Positions 1 to 7,970 of a stretch of DNA of 64,000 nt are shown in pieces (position 1 is the first letter of the stretch; each line of letters starts with the position of its first letter). Source of the DNA: Streptococcus oralis (lineage in GTDB: Bacteria > Bacillota > Bacilli > Lactobacillales > Streptococcaceae); assembly GCF_001578945.1 (NCBI RefSeq), contig NZ_KQ969550.1, positions 420,420 through 484,419 on the forward strand, in the 5' to 3' direction. Under the pieces are notes generated by a model, which was not told where the DNA came from, searched no databases, and saw only the letters and a list, made by a program, of their open reading frames with translations. The position numbers were made by a program, and so were the translations under genes.

Positions 1-1324
1 TGCTCTTTAGGAAATTGCTATTAGCATAGTAAACATCCACCGTATCTGTTAACTGATATTGCTGAATCTGTTCTGATTTGACAAAATTTTTTACAGGAAG
101 ACTGCTACTTTGCACATAGCCCGCCTGCGTTTTTTCTACCAAATCCTGATAAAATCGATAGAAATAATCCACTGCTTGCCCTGAGCCTGCCAACTGCTCT
201 TGCCACAGGTTATCATTGAGTTGGAAGGTTTCTAAGGTCAGATAATTTCCTTGACTGATCCACTGTTTCTGATAATCCAACTCTTTGTTTTCTTGCTCCA
301 AACTTTTTCCCACCCCAATCAGTAAAACCGTCAATAAAATGGTGGTTCCAATTTTCATCAAATAATTAAATATCAAACCCAATTTGAAAGATGAAAAACC
401 TTTCAGCAGAGAGCTGATTGTCATTTTTTGGATTAAGAGATAGGTCAACCAACTGATAAAGAGATAAAGTTGCAAAAGCAAAAAATGCGACAACCATAAC
501 ATAGGGAATAAATCTTTTGGCTTGTAATCAAGCAAGAAACACACGCCTAGATTGATCACAAGCGCCCCACCTAGGAGGAGGTAGAGGTTGCCTTTTACAA
601 CATCAGCTAAAACAGCCCTATCTTGAAAACCAAGTAATTTTTGTACCCCAACTCTTTTCATCCCCATCATCGGTTGATACACTGTTACTAATACAAGCAA
701 CAAAATAGCCAAGACAAAAATAATAGCAGATAAAAGCAAATCTCGATTTATGACTTCCACTGCACTTTTGTAGGTCGGCTCTAACAAGGTAGTCTGGTCT
801 ATCTTGAAAAAATCGCTCCATTTCTGTACAATCCTATCCTTGTCTATCTCTTGTGTAGAAGTTATCGTATAGCGACCATTTAAACTACGAGATGTATCCT
901 TGATATAGGTTTGAAAAGTCATAAGCTGAATAGGCTTGGCTTTTAGAAAAGTCGGAATCGTACCAAGTTTATTGGAATTTTCTTTATTACTGTAAACTCC
1001 CTCACCATCTGTGGTAAAATCAAGAGAAGAAATCCCAAACTCTTGGTAGGGGAAGGTATCTTTATCAAAAACACCAGACTTGACCACCTCATCACCACTG
1101 TCTGTTTTGATGATGGAGACTTTATACTCCTTTGATACATCCTCAAAAAATCGAAGAACAGATGCTGCAGGTTCATTAACATCTTTCAAATATACATCCA
1201 AAGAAGCCGTTGTCTTTCCCATTTCCTGAATCCGAACCACTTCTCGTGTGTAGTTTACATTAAAAACAAAAAAAGTGGTGCAGAGAAGCAGTAGTAACAT
1301 ACAGAAATTACTGATTTTTTTCAT
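1..1324 (-). CDS. Bacteriocin-associated integral membrane protein (DUF1430-like), 3' part outside window
   Basis: The frame is open from an ATG at 1324 (preceded by the Shine-Dalgarno GGTAC/GGAGG region at about 1330) to the window edge, giving about 441 residues without a stop. The N-terminus is a signal-anchor (MKKISNFCMLLLLL...), followed by a roughly 180-residue extracytoplasmic region and then several hydrophobic helices (around residues 190-215, 240-300 and 310-340) with a second large loop starting. This is the layout of the FtsX-like membrane proteins that accompany lactococcin-972-type bacteriocins and usually work with an ABC ATPase as immunity/export machinery. The ATPase would be expected just beyond the window. 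It lies directly downstream of the bacteriocin gene, separated by a hairpin. The family call is from organisation and sequence character, not from a database search. Confidence 0.8.
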   Translation of the reverse strand, partial: MKKISNFCMLLLLLCTTFFVFNVNYTREVVRIQEMGKTTASLDVYLKDVNEPAASVLRFFEDVSKEYKVSIIKTDSGDEVVKSGVFDKDTFPYQEFGISSLDFTTDGEGVYSNKENSNKLGTIPTFLKAKPIQLMTFQTYIKDTSRSLNGRYTITSTQEIDKDRIVQKWSDFFKIDQTTLLEPTYKSAVEVINRDLLLSAIIFVLAILLLVLVTVYQPMMGMKRVGVQKLLGFQDRAVLADVVKGNLYLLLGGALVINLGVCFLLDYKPKDLFPMLWLSHFLLLQLYLFISWLTYLLIQKMTISSLLKGFSSFKLGLIFNYLMKIGTTILLTVLLIGVGKSLEQENKELDYQKQWISQGNYLTLETFQLNDNLWQEQLAGSGQAVDYFYRFYQDLVEKTQAGYVQSSSLPVKNFVKSEQIQQYQLTDTVDVYYANSNFLKS

Positions 1325-1345
1325 AAAAGTACCTCCACTAAAGTT

Positions 1346-1370
1346 CTCCCTCTCCAAATAGGAGAGGGAA
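1346..1370 (-). terminator. Stem-loop between bacteriocin gene and membrane-protein gene
   Basis: CCCTCTCC (1348-1355) and GGAGAGGG (1361-1368) form a perfect 8-bp stem with a 5-nt loop. It sits between the bacteriocin stop (1379) and the next start (1324). In the transcribed direction no strong T-run follows, so it more likely attenuates read-through or stabilises the upstream mRNA than fully terminates, a common arrangement after bacteriocin structural genes. Confidence 0.55.
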
Positions 1371-1378
1371 AATTCCAC

Positions 1379-1717
1379 TTAAAATCCATAGAAATATTCT
1401 AATCCTGTTGGCGGAATTTTAGTAAGGGAAGCTTGAGCCCAAACCTCAGGAGCTTCACGATCCTTAGAGATTCTACCACCATGTCGGACTGTTGCTGTAT
1501 GAGATCGAGTAGAATGTAAATAATCAGAATATCCAAAAGTTCCTGTCCAACCTACTCCATAATTCCATTGACCACCATCTACCCATACTGCTAAAGCATT
1601 TGTAGTAGCAAGTAAATCACATGCCATTACGATTGCTACACCAATTTTTACTAATTTTTTCTTTTCCTCACATCTTATATCTTTAGCTGTTTCACAGAAA
1701 CAGATGAATTGATTCAT
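1379..1717 (-). CDS. Lactococcin-972 family bacteriocin precursor
   Basis: The C-terminal 70 residues carry the family hallmarks: an N-terminal GGQWNYGVG, a central YSDYLHSTRSHTATV and a terminal aromatic EYFYGF, matching the GxWxxGxG...YSxYxH...HSATV...YY pattern of lactococcin 972, which binds lipid II and blocks septum formation. A signal peptide is visible (KKKLVKIGVAIVMACDLL...ALA), with cleavage expected after ALA. Two points are odd. The ORF has about 17 residues before the usual KKLVK n-region, including two cysteines, and the hydrophobic core contains an aspartate. The annotated ATG at 1717 overlaps the TGA of a 7-codon ORF (1737-1714) that has the better Shine-Dalgarno, so the start may be translationally coupled, or a frameshift may have damaged the leader. 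Activity is uncertain. Confidence 0.85.
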   Translation of the reverse strand: MNQFICFCETAKDIRCEEKKKLVKIGVAIVMACDLLATTNALAVWVDGGQWNYGVGWTGTFGYSDYLHSTRSHTATVRHGGRISKDREAPEVWAQASLTKIPPTGLEYFYGF

Positions 1718-1773
1718 TTGTAAACATTGAAGTCCATTGGACTCCCCTTCCTTTCTTTTACTTAATCAAAATT

Positions 1774-1851
1774 TTATAAGAACCATCCCCAAGGGAAGAA
1801 AAGAGCCATCAATAACATAAATGACAACAGACGATATACTTTTTTATACAT
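1774..1851 (-). CDS. Unannotated 25-residue hydrophobic peptide, candidate pheromone or bacteriocin-operon peptide
   Basis: An ATG at 1851 is preceded by AAGGGGGT with ideal spacing and by a TATAAT box at 1887-1882, and reads 25 codons to TAA at 1774. The product has a basic N-terminus (MYKKVYRLL), a hydrophobic core and an aromatic tail (FFPWGWFL). It is the first reading frame of the bacteriocin transcript and faces an Rgg/MutR regulator gene. Short hydrophobic peptides encoded beside Rgg regulators serve as secreted signals in streptococci (SHP, ComS/XIP), so this is a candidate cognate pheromone. It could instead be a small membrane-active or immunity peptide. I recognise no specific homologue. 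Evidence is the promoter, ribosome binding site and context, not conservation. Confidence 0.6.
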   Translation of the reverse strand: MYKKVYRLLSFMLLMALFFPWGWFL

Positions 1852-1881
1852 TTGATACCCCCTTAGTACTTCATCATCTTT

Positions 1882-1934
1882 ATTATAAAATACAATATAC
1901 CTTGTCGTAAAATTTGTTAACCTTTTTCACAAAT
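1882..1934 (-). promoter_or_regulatory. Promoter and upstream operator copy 1 for the peptide-bacteriocin transcript
   Basis: Read on the minus strand, a TATAAT (1887-1882) stands about 18 bp from a weak TTTACG -35. Immediately upstream, 1914-1934 holds a 21-bp element (TTGTTAAC...CACAAAT on the plus strand) that recurs with one mismatch at 2002-2022. Its position just upstream of a poor -35 is where an activator would bind, fitting control by the divergent Rgg/MutR protein. Confidence 0.5.
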
Positions 1935-2001
1935 TTATTTTAGATTTCTTTTTTACTTTTTATATTACTATGATACAATATTTTTAATAGAATTCAATTT
2001 A

Positions 2002-2022
2002 TTGTTAACTTTTTTCACAAAT
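2002..2022 (+). promoter_or_regulatory. Direct-repeat operator copy 2, in the leader of the regulator gene
   Basis: This is the second copy of the 21-bp element at 1914-1934 (one mismatch, same orientation, 88 bp apart). It lies between an extended -10 (TGATACAAT, 1971-1979) and the regulator's ATG at 2035, where binding could autoregulate. Each copy contains GTTAAC and TTGT...ACAA half-sites. Confidence 0.45.
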
Positions 2023-2034
2023 AAGGAGAAAATC

Positions 2035-2901
2035 ATGCGCTACGATTTTGGAAATGTTTATAAAGAAATCCGTGAGTCAAAAGGGTTAACTCAAGAAGAT
2101 GTCTGTGGCAGCGTCCTTTCAAGAACCAGTCTATCAAAGATTGAAAGTGGCAAGACAACCCCAAAATATGAGAATATGGAGTTTCTTCTCCGGCAAATCA
2201 ATATGAGTTTTGAAGAGTTTGAATATATTTGCTATCTCTACCACCCAAGTGAACGATCAACTATCATGCAGACTTTTCTAAAAATGTCTTCTATTAGTGG
2301 TACGAGCGACTTAAGTAAATTACTCAAAAAATGCCAACATTATCTAAAAACACACCATGATTTCCCCATCCAGCAGTTACAAGATATGCTCGAAATTGTT
2401 ATCTACATCCGTGAAAATGGGATAGAAAAATTGTCAAGTAAGGTTGACAACATTGTAAACAGACTATGGGATAAGATTGAGAAACAAGATACTTGGTATG
2501 AGAGCGACCTCAAAGTCCTTAATACCATTCTCTTTGCTTTTCCTATGGAGTATATTCATCAGATTACCGAAAAAATTCTCGAACGAATAGAGGTTTATAA
2601 ACACTATAGTCCTGTCTTTCAGCTTCGTATGATGTTGCTTCTAAATCTCTCAACTCTTTATCTTTACAATGGTGATAAGTTGCTTTGCAAACAGCTTTGC
2701 TACACTCTCTTAGAGGAAGCAAAAGTAAGCAAACAGTATGACACACTTGCGTTTTCCTATATTCGTATAGGCATTTGTACTAATGATGCTCAGTTGATAC
2801 AAAATGGACTCTCCTTAGCTAAACTAGTTGAAGATGAACACTTACTAACAGAGCTAGAGCGAGAAGTTGACATCTTTGTAAACAAAAAAGAAAGTCATTG
2901 A
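2035..2901 (+). CDS. Rgg/GadR/MutR-family transcriptional regulator
   Basis: The 288-residue protein has an N-terminal XRE-type helix-turn-helix (about residues 5-60: YKEIRESKGLTQEDVCGS...SRTSLSKIESGKTTP) followed by a helical repeat domain, the standard Rgg/MutR architecture of peptide-responsive regulators. The ATG at 2035 is chosen over an in-frame TTG at 2002 because AAGGAG sits just upstream of it and residues MRYDFGNVYKEIR are typical of the family start. It is divergent from the peptide-bacteriocin operon and flanked by the 21-bp repeat, so it probably controls that operon and itself. The inducing peptide is unknown; the adjacent 25-residue peptide is a candidate. Confidence 0.88.
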   Translation: MRYDFGNVYKEIRESKGLTQEDVCGSVLSRTSLSKIESGKTTPKYENMEFLLRQINMSFEEFEYICYLYHPSERSTIMQTFLKMSSISGTSDLSKLLKKCQHYLKTHHDFPIQQLQDMLEIVIYIRENGIEKLSSKVDNIVNRLWDKIEKQDTWYESDLKVLNTILFAFPMEYIHQITEKILERIEVYKHYSPVFQLRMMLLLNLSTLYLYNGDKLLCKQLCYTLLEEAKVSKQYDTLAFSYIRIGICTNDAQLIQNGLSLAKLVEDEHLLTELEREVDIFVNKKESH

Positions 2902-2922
2902 GACTTCCTTTTCTATATCTTC

Positions 2923-3549
2923 TTAATACCAACCGTTGTTAAGCCAGAAGTTCTTGGCAGCTGTCCATGAACCGTAACGTCCTGCAACGTAAGCATCTGC
3001 TACACGTTCTTGGTTTTCAGCTGAGTAGTCACCGTTCAAGTATGAATCTGTCAATTGGTAACGTCCGATGTAACGTCCGTTTGTCGCTGTATAGCTACCG
3101 CCTGATTCTTTTTGAGCGATCCATTCTTTGGCTTCTGCTTCAGATCCACTTACAGTTGAAGCTGTGTAGCTTTCTTCTTCATAAGAAATGCTAGATGTAG
3201 CAGCTGGTGCTTCGTAAGTTGTCATTTCAGTTATTTCTTCGTAAGTCGTAGTCTCTTCGATTGTTTCTCCTGTTGCAGCTGGTGCTTCATAAGTTTTCTC
3301 AGCTGGAGCTGTCCCTTCGATGACCAAAACTTGATCCACAAAAATCAGATGGATATCCTCTATTTTGTTTTTCTCTGCCAATTTTTCAACAGTAGTGTTG
3401 TACTTCTCAGCAATTTCTGAAAGAGTGTCACCTGATTTAACTGTATAAGTGACTATTTCATCTGCAAAAGCAAGTGATGGTGCAAGGAAAGCAAGGAAAG
3501 TTGCTGCTCCTGCAATAGTTAGTTTAATTTGTTTGGTTGTTAATGTCAT
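2923..3549 (-). CDS. Secreted LysM protein with C-terminal Apf/transglycosylase-like domain
   Basis: The 208-residue protein has a signal peptide (cleavage near AFA-DE, residues 28-30), one LysM peptidoglycan-binding domain (about 33-77, YTVKSGDTLSEIAEKYNTTVEKL), a low-complexity Thr/Glu/Ala linker with TTYEEITEMTTYEAPAA repeats, and a C-terminal domain (about 140-208, EAKEWIAQKESGGSYTATNGRYIGRYQL...WLNNGWY) like the aggregation-promoting-factor C-termini that resemble lysozyme-type muralytic folds. It would act at the cell wall during growth or division. Its pneumococcal counterpart is, from memory, in the WalRK (VicRK) regulon. The promoter here has a TATGAT -10 (3586-3581) without a good -35, which fits activator dependence. 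Confidence 0.88.
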   Translation of the reverse strand: MTLTTKQIKLTIAGAATFLAFLAPSLAFADEIVTYTVKSGDTLSEIAEKYNTTVEKLAEKNKIEDIHLIFVDQVLVIEGTAPAEKTYEAPAATGETIEETTTYEEITEMTTYEAPAATSSISYEEESYTASTVSGSEAEAKEWIAQKESGGSYTATNGRYIGRYQLTDSYLNGDYSAENQERVADAYVAGRYGSWTAAKNFWLNNGWY

Positions 3550-3585
3550 TTCTAAAAATTCTCCTTTTTACTATGCTTCTATCAT

Positions 3586-3634
3586 ACCGTTTGAATATTA
3601 CCGTTTCTTAACGGTTTCGTGTAGAAATATTACA
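3586..3634 (-). promoter_or_regulatory. Promoter/5' region of the LysM gene with ACCGTT inverted repeat
   Basis: A TATGAT -10 lies at 3586-3581. ACCGTT (3600-3605) and AACGGT (3610-3615) form a perfect inverted repeat with a 4-bp spacer, and a third ACCGTT is at 3586-3591. Further upstream (3629-3634 read in reverse) is TGTAAT, one good half of a WalR-type site; the second half is poor. A regulator-bound promoter is inferred. Confidence 0.35.
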
Positions 3635-3751
3635 AAAATATTTTATATTTACTGAAACGATGATGTTTTTGTCATAAAAGACAAGATTTTATACCATTTT
3701 TATCCATTTTACCAATTTTATGAGGGAAACAAGCGCAGAGGCTCATTCTTT

Positions 3752-3759
3752 GATATAAT
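3752..3759 (+). promoter_or_regulatory. Extended -10 promoter of the serine dehydratase operon
   Basis: TGATATAAT (TG at 3751-3752, TATAAT 3754-3759) is a perfect extended -10 with no good -35. It lies about 30 bp before the start, with GGGGGA as ribosome binding site. Confidence 0.6.
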
Positions 3760-3789
3760 AGTTATAAGAATCTTTGTAGGGGGAAACAG

Positions 3790-4461
3790 ATGCAATCACT
3801 TCGTTTTCAATCTGTCTTTGATATTATCGGACCTGTCATGATTGGCCCATCTAGTAGCCATACAGCTGGGGCGGTTCGTATCGGGAAAATTGTCTCTTCT
3901 ATCTTTGGTGAGACACCAACAGAGGTGGAGTTCCAACTATTTAATTCGTTTGCCAAGACCTACCGTGGTCATGGGACAGATCTTGCTCTCGTCGCTGGCA
4001 TTTTGGGTATGAATACGGATGATCCTGATATCCCAAATAGTCTTGAGATTGCCCATAAACGTGGTATCAAGATTGTCTGGACCATTCAAAAAGACAGCAA
4101 TGCTCCTCACCCTAACACCACTAAGATCACCGTAAAGAATGATCACAAGACCATTAGTGTGACAGGGATTTCCATCGGTGGAGGAAATATTCAGGTTACG
4201 GAACTCAATGGCTTTGCCGTCTCTCTCAGCATGAATACACCGACCATCATCATTGTCCACCAAGATGTTCCAGGTATGATCGCCCATGTTACTGAAGCCC
4301 TCTCTCGTTTCGGTATCAACATCGCCCAGATGAATGTGACTAGGGAAAAAGCTGGAGAAAAAGCCATCATGATTATCGAAGTCGATAGTCGAAATTGCGA
4401 AGAAGCTATTGAGGAGATTCGCAAGATCCCTCACCTGCACAATGTTAATTTCTTCAAATAG
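3790..4461 (+). CDS. sdaAB: L-serine ammonia-lyase, iron-sulfur-dependent, beta subunit
   Basis: The 223-residue protein begins with the SDH-beta signature (FDIIGPVMIGPSSSHTAGAVRIGK) and ends with an ACT domain (about residues 148-220, TIIIVHQDVPGMIAHVTEALSRFGINIAQM). With the alpha subunit it deaminates L-serine to pyruvate and ammonia in the cytoplasm. The two-chain form of the enzyme is typical of Firmicutes. The start follows GGGGGAAACAG. It is 8 bp from the alpha-subunit gene and clearly co-transcribed with it. Confidence 0.95.
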   Translation: MQSLRFQSVFDIIGPVMIGPSSSHTAGAVRIGKIVSSIFGETPTEVEFQLFNSFAKTYRGHGTDLALVAGILGMNTDDPDIPNSLEIAHKRGIKIVWTIQKDSNAPHPNTTKITVKNDHKTISVTGISIGGGNIQVTELNGFAVSLSMNTPTIIIVHQDVPGMIAHVTEALSRFGINIAQMNVTREKAGEKAIMIIEVDSRNCEEAIEEIRKIPHLHNVNFFK

Positions 4462-4469
4462 GAGGGGTC

Positions 4470-5342
4470 ATGTTTTACTCTATTAAAGAATTAGTCGAGC
4501 AAGCAGAGCTGGATTTCCAAGGAAATGTAGCTGAGCTCATGATCGCCACTGAATACGAACTAACAGGACGGGAGCGCCCCGAAGTCCTGCTCCTCATGGA
4601 GCGCAATCTAGAAGTCATGAAAGCCTCAGTTGAGCTAGGGCTGAGTGAAAATAAATCCCGCAGTGGCCTGACGGGCGGAGACGCTGCTAAGCTTGATCGC
4701 TACATCAAGGAAGGCAAGGCTCTGTCTGACTTTACCGTCCTGTCTGCCGCTCGAAACGCTATCGCTGTCAATGAACACAATGCTAAAATGGGCCTAGTCT
4801 GTGCGACGCCAACAGCAGGAAGTGCTGGGTGTCTGCCTGCTGTTTTAACAGCTGCTATTCAAAAGCTCAACCTCAGCCAGGAACAACAACTCAATTTTCT
4901 CTTTGCGGCGGGTGCCTTTGGTCTAGTCATTGCTAACAATGCCTCCATTTCAGGTGCTGAAGGCGGATGCCAAGCAGAGGTTGGATCTGCCTCAGCTATG
5001 AGTGCAGCAGCCCTAACCTTGGCAGCTGGAGGAAGCCCTTATCAGGCTAGTCAAGCTATCTGCTTTGTCATTAAAAATATGCTGGGTTTGATTTGTGACC
5101 CTGTGGCAGGTCTGGTCGAAGTTCCTTGTGTCAAGCGCAATGCCATGGGGGCGAGTTTTGCCTTTATCGCAGCAGATATGGCCCTAGCAGGGATTGAGTC
5201 CAAAATCCCTGTGGATGAAGTCATTGATGCCATGTATCAGGTCGGCTCTAGCCTTCCAACTGCCTTTCGAGAAACAGCCGAAGGAGGTCTCGCTACGACA
5301 CCAACCGGTCGCCGCCTCCAGAAGGAAATCTTCGGCGAATAG
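4470..5342 (+). CDS. sdaAA: L-serine ammonia-lyase, iron-sulfur-dependent, alpha subunit
   Basis: The 290-residue protein carries the cysteines expected to hold the 4Fe-4S cluster: CATPTAGSAGC, GGCQAEVGSASAM and GLICDPVAGLVEVPC. It is the catalytic subunit of the two-chain serine dehydratase. The start follows AGGAGG. It lies 8 bp after the beta subunit and 30 bp before a HAD phosphatase. No damage is seen. Confidence 0.95.
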   Translation: MFYSIKELVEQAELDFQGNVAELMIATEYELTGRERPEVLLLMERNLEVMKASVELGLSENKSRSGLTGGDAAKLDRYIKEGKALSDFTVLSAARNAIAVNEHNAKMGLVCATPTAGSAGCLPAVLTAAIQKLNLSQEQQLNFLFAAGAFGLVIANNASISGAEGGCQAEVGSASAMSAAALTLAAGGSPYQASQAICFVIKNMLGLICDPVAGLVEVPCVKRNAMGASFAFIAADMALAGIESKIPVDEVIDAMYQVGSSLPTAFRETAEGGLATTPTGRRLQKEIFGE

Positions 5343-5372
5343 TTTATTCAATAGTCTATATAAGGAGAAATG

Positions 5373-6014
5373 ATGTCAGCTATTACCGCTATTTTCTTTG
5401 ACCTAGATGGAACACTGGTCGATAGTTCCACTGGGATCCACAATGCCTTTACCCACACCTTTGAACAGCTCGGGGTTCCTGTTCCCGATGCAAAGACCAT
5501 TCGGACCTTTATGGGACCGCCACTTGAGGTCAGCTTTTCCAGCATCCTTGACGCAGAATTGGTTCCACAAGCTATCCAAATTTACCGTTCCTACTACAAG
5601 GAAAAAGGCGTGCACGAAGCCCATCTCTTTCCACAGATGGAGGACTTATTGGTCGAGCTAGGAAAGACCTATCCTCTCTATATCACCACAACTAAGAATG
5701 CACCAACAGCCCTTGAAATGACCCGTAATTTTGGAATCGATAGCCTATTTGACGGCATCTATGGTTCGACTCCAGAAACACTTCACAAGGCTGATGTCAT
5801 TCGACAAGCTCTCAAAACCCATGCCCTAACACCCGAACAAGTAGTCATTATCGGCGATACCAAGTTTGATATGAGCGGGGCTGAGGAGACTGGCATCAAA
5901 AAAATGGCTGCTACTTGGGGCTTTGGCGAAACCCAAGAACTACTCAGCTACCAGCCAGATTGGGTTGCGGACACAACCACCGACGTTTTAAAAATCCTAC
6001 AAAAGAAAAACTAG
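5373..6014 (+). CDS. HAD-superfamily phosphatase, phosphoglycolate phosphatase-like
   Basis: The 213-residue protein has HAD motif I as FFDLDGTLVDSS (nucleophile Asp in DLDGT), motif II near TTTKNAP, and motifs III/IV as IRQALK...VVIIGDTKFDMSGAEETGIKKMAATWGFG, with a C1-type helical cap between. This is the Gph/PpaX-like subgroup; the substrate is unknown. Two ATGs are adjacent; the second (5373) has the better spacing from AAGGAG. It is the third gene of the serine dehydratase transcript and is followed by a strong hairpin. Confidence 0.85.
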   Translation: MSAITAIFFDLDGTLVDSSTGIHNAFTHTFEQLGVPVPDAKTIRTFMGPPLEVSFSSILDAELVPQAIQIYRSYYKEKGVHEAHLFPQMEDLLVELGKTYPLYITTTKNAPTALEMTRNFGIDSLFDGIYGSTPETLHKADVIRQALKTHALTPEQVVIIGDTKFDMSGAEETGIKKMAATWGFGETQELLSYQPDWVADTTTDVLKILQKKN

Positions 6015-6036
6015 CAAGGGCATCCCTGCTAGTTTT
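6010..6036. terminator. Bidirectional terminator between convergent genes
   Basis: AAACTAGCA...TGCTAGTTT forms a stem closed over GGGCATCC, with T-runs on both sides. It ends the HAD gene and the convergent polysaccharide enzyme gene. Confidence 0.8.
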
Positions 6037-6038
6037 CT

Positions 6039-7889
6039 TTATTCACAATGAGTGGTCTCATTAGCAAAAGCGATAATAGCTTGTTTCAATTCATCTCCGC
6101 TGAGTGAACGGAACTCTTTAATCTTTTGATCAATAGCTTCTAGAGGCATGATGTTTACCTTACCAACGAAAATCTTGTCCATGACTTGATTATCAACCAA
6201 TTCGGTCGAAACCAAGAGTTCTTCATAGAGTTTTTCACCTGGTCGGATACCGACCTCAACGATTGGAATTTCACTTTCTGTGTGCCCGCTTAGAAGGACC
6301 ATTTTCTTAGCCAAGTCATAGATCTTAACTGGTTTGCCCATGTCGAGGATAAAGACTTCTCCGTCCTTGGCATAAGCGCCCGCATGGATTACCAGACGGC
6401 TGGCTTCTGGAATGGTCATGAAGTACCGTGTCATACGGAAGTCTGTCACCGTTACGGGACCGCCTTCAGCAATCTGACGTTCAAAGACAGGAATCACACT
6501 ACCACGACTACCAAGAACATTCCCAAAACGAACGGCACAGTAGGTTGATTGGCTACGTTGGTTAAAACCAGTGACAATCAACTCTGCCACGCGCTTAGTC
6601 GCACCCATAACATTCGGTGGATTGACCGCCTTGTCAGTCGAAATCATGACCATCTTAGGTACTTTGGCCTCATCAACAGCCTTGGCAACATTGTAGGTCC
6701 CGAGGATATTGTTCTTGAAGGCTTCTTTTGGATTGCGCTCCATCATCGGAACATGTTTGTGGGCTGCAGCATGATAGACGATGGCTGGTTTGTACTGTTT
6801 AAACACCTGCAAGAGACGATCATAGTCCTGAATATCTGCAATAACAGGAACATAATCAATCCCTTGGAATGTACGGATCAATTCATGATAAACGAGGTAG
6901 ATGGAGTTTTCACCATGTCCAAGCAAGACGATACGCTCGGGATTGAAGCGACTAACCTGACGGCAAATCTCCGAACCAATCGAACCACCAGCTCCTGTCA
7001 CCAAGATAGTCTTACCTGTAAGCTCTGCACCAAGGCGGGATTCGTCAAGACGAATTTCCTGACGGCCCAAAAGGTCTGTGATGTCAATTTTCTGGAAACC
7101 ACTACCTGGTTGGTGAAGCCCCTGAACAACTGTCTCAACCTTGGGCATCTTGTAACATTTGATACCTAGTCTGTTACACATCTGCAAGATGCGTTCATAC
7201 TCTGACGGATCAAGCGAAGGGATGGCTACGATAACACGCTCGATTTGATGACGCTTAGCTAATTCAGGCAGATTATCATAAGAACCCAAAACTGGGATTC
7301 CACCAAGCTTTTGCCCTTTTTTCTTTTCATCATTGTCCAAAATCCCTACTAGCTCAAGGTCGCTAGTTGGATGTTGGTAGCTGTTCATAAAGAGAGCCCC
7401 ACCATCACCAGCACCGATCAAGAAGGTACGGCGGTGTTCGCCATCCCCACTTCCCTGCTTGCGCTTAGAATAAATCAACTGCCAAGTGATACGAGGGAGC
7501 AAGATCAGGAAGGTACTCAATAAGATAAAGAGTATGATGAACCGGATAGAAAATAGGGGAAGAAAAGCGTAGCAAAGTCCGTAAGAGACAATGCTACTGA
7601 CCGTTACGCCAAAAAAGATTTTTAAGAAATCTGTGATTTTACTATAGCGACTAATACTCGCATTGAGCCCCCAAAATCCAATCATGATTTGATAGAAGAG
7701 GAAAGCCAAACCAGTATAGATAACATAGTCCACAGGCGCTGGGTTAATCAAGCCATAAAAGAGAATGTAAGACACGATGATGGAAACCACCATACTAATA
7801 ATGTCAAATACACCCCAAAACACCTGCTTTTGCTGTTTATTTAAAATTTCAACCAGATCAATCACGTAATCTGTTAGTTTTTTATTCAT
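6039..7889 (-). CDS. Membrane-bound nucleotide-sugar 4,6-dehydratase, CapD/FlaA1/PglF-like
   Basis: The 616-residue protein has four N-terminal membrane helices (within residues 20-140), a CoA-binding/Rossmann-like domain (about 150-265, FLIGAGDGGALFMNS) and a long-chain SDR domain with the NAD-binding GAGGSIGSE at 299-307 and the catalytic strip ISTDKAVNPPNVMGATKR around 420-440. The Met in place of the usual SDR Tyr is normal for this large 4,6-dehydratase group, which converts UDP-GlcNAc to a 4-keto-6-deoxy sugar for polysaccharide or glycan synthesis. It sits beside a GT2 glycosyltransferase on the same strand, so both may serve one surface polysaccharide. Confidence 0.88.
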   Translation of the reverse strand: MNKKLTDYVIDLVEILNKQQKQVFWGVFDIISMVVSIIVSYILFYGLINPAPVDYVIYTGLAFLFYQIMIGFWGLNASISRYSKITDFLKIFFGVTVSSIVSYGLCYAFLPLFSIRFIILFILLSTFLILLPRITWQLIYSKRKQGSGDGEHRRTFLIGAGDGGALFMNSYQHPTSDLELVGILDNDEKKKGQKLGGIPVLGSYDNLPELAKRHQIERVIVAIPSLDPSEYERILQMCNRLGIKCYKMPKVETVVQGLHQPGSGFQKIDITDLLGRQEIRLDESRLGAELTGKTILVTGAGGSIGSEICRQVSRFNPERIVLLGHGENSIYLVYHELIRTFQGIDYVPVIADIQDYDRLLQVFKQYKPAIVYHAAAHKHVPMMERNPKEAFKNNILGTYNVAKAVDEAKVPKMVMISTDKAVNPPNVMGATKRVAELIVTGFNQRSQSTYCAVRFGNVLGSRGSVIPVFERQIAEGGPVTVTDFRMTRYFMTIPEASRLVIHAGAYAKDGEVFILDMGKPVKIYDLAKKMVLLSGHTESEIPIVEVGIRPGEKLYEELLVSTELVDNQVMDKIFVGKVNIMPLEAIDQKIKEFRSLSGDELKQAIIAFANETTHCE

Positions 7890-7970
7890 AGGAATTTACT
7901 CTTTCTTAAAAGAATGCAAATAAATATACTGTCATTATAACATTTTTTGGCTATTTTATCTTTTACAATA

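Noticed and set aside
3937..4440. Antisense ORF over the serine dehydratase beta gene
   Set aside because: It has no ribosome binding site and overlaps a well-supported gene; it arises from codon bias of the true frame.
6549..7169. 206-codon plus-strand ORF inside the CapD-like gene
   Set aside because: Opposite-strand shadow with no family resemblance and no start signals.
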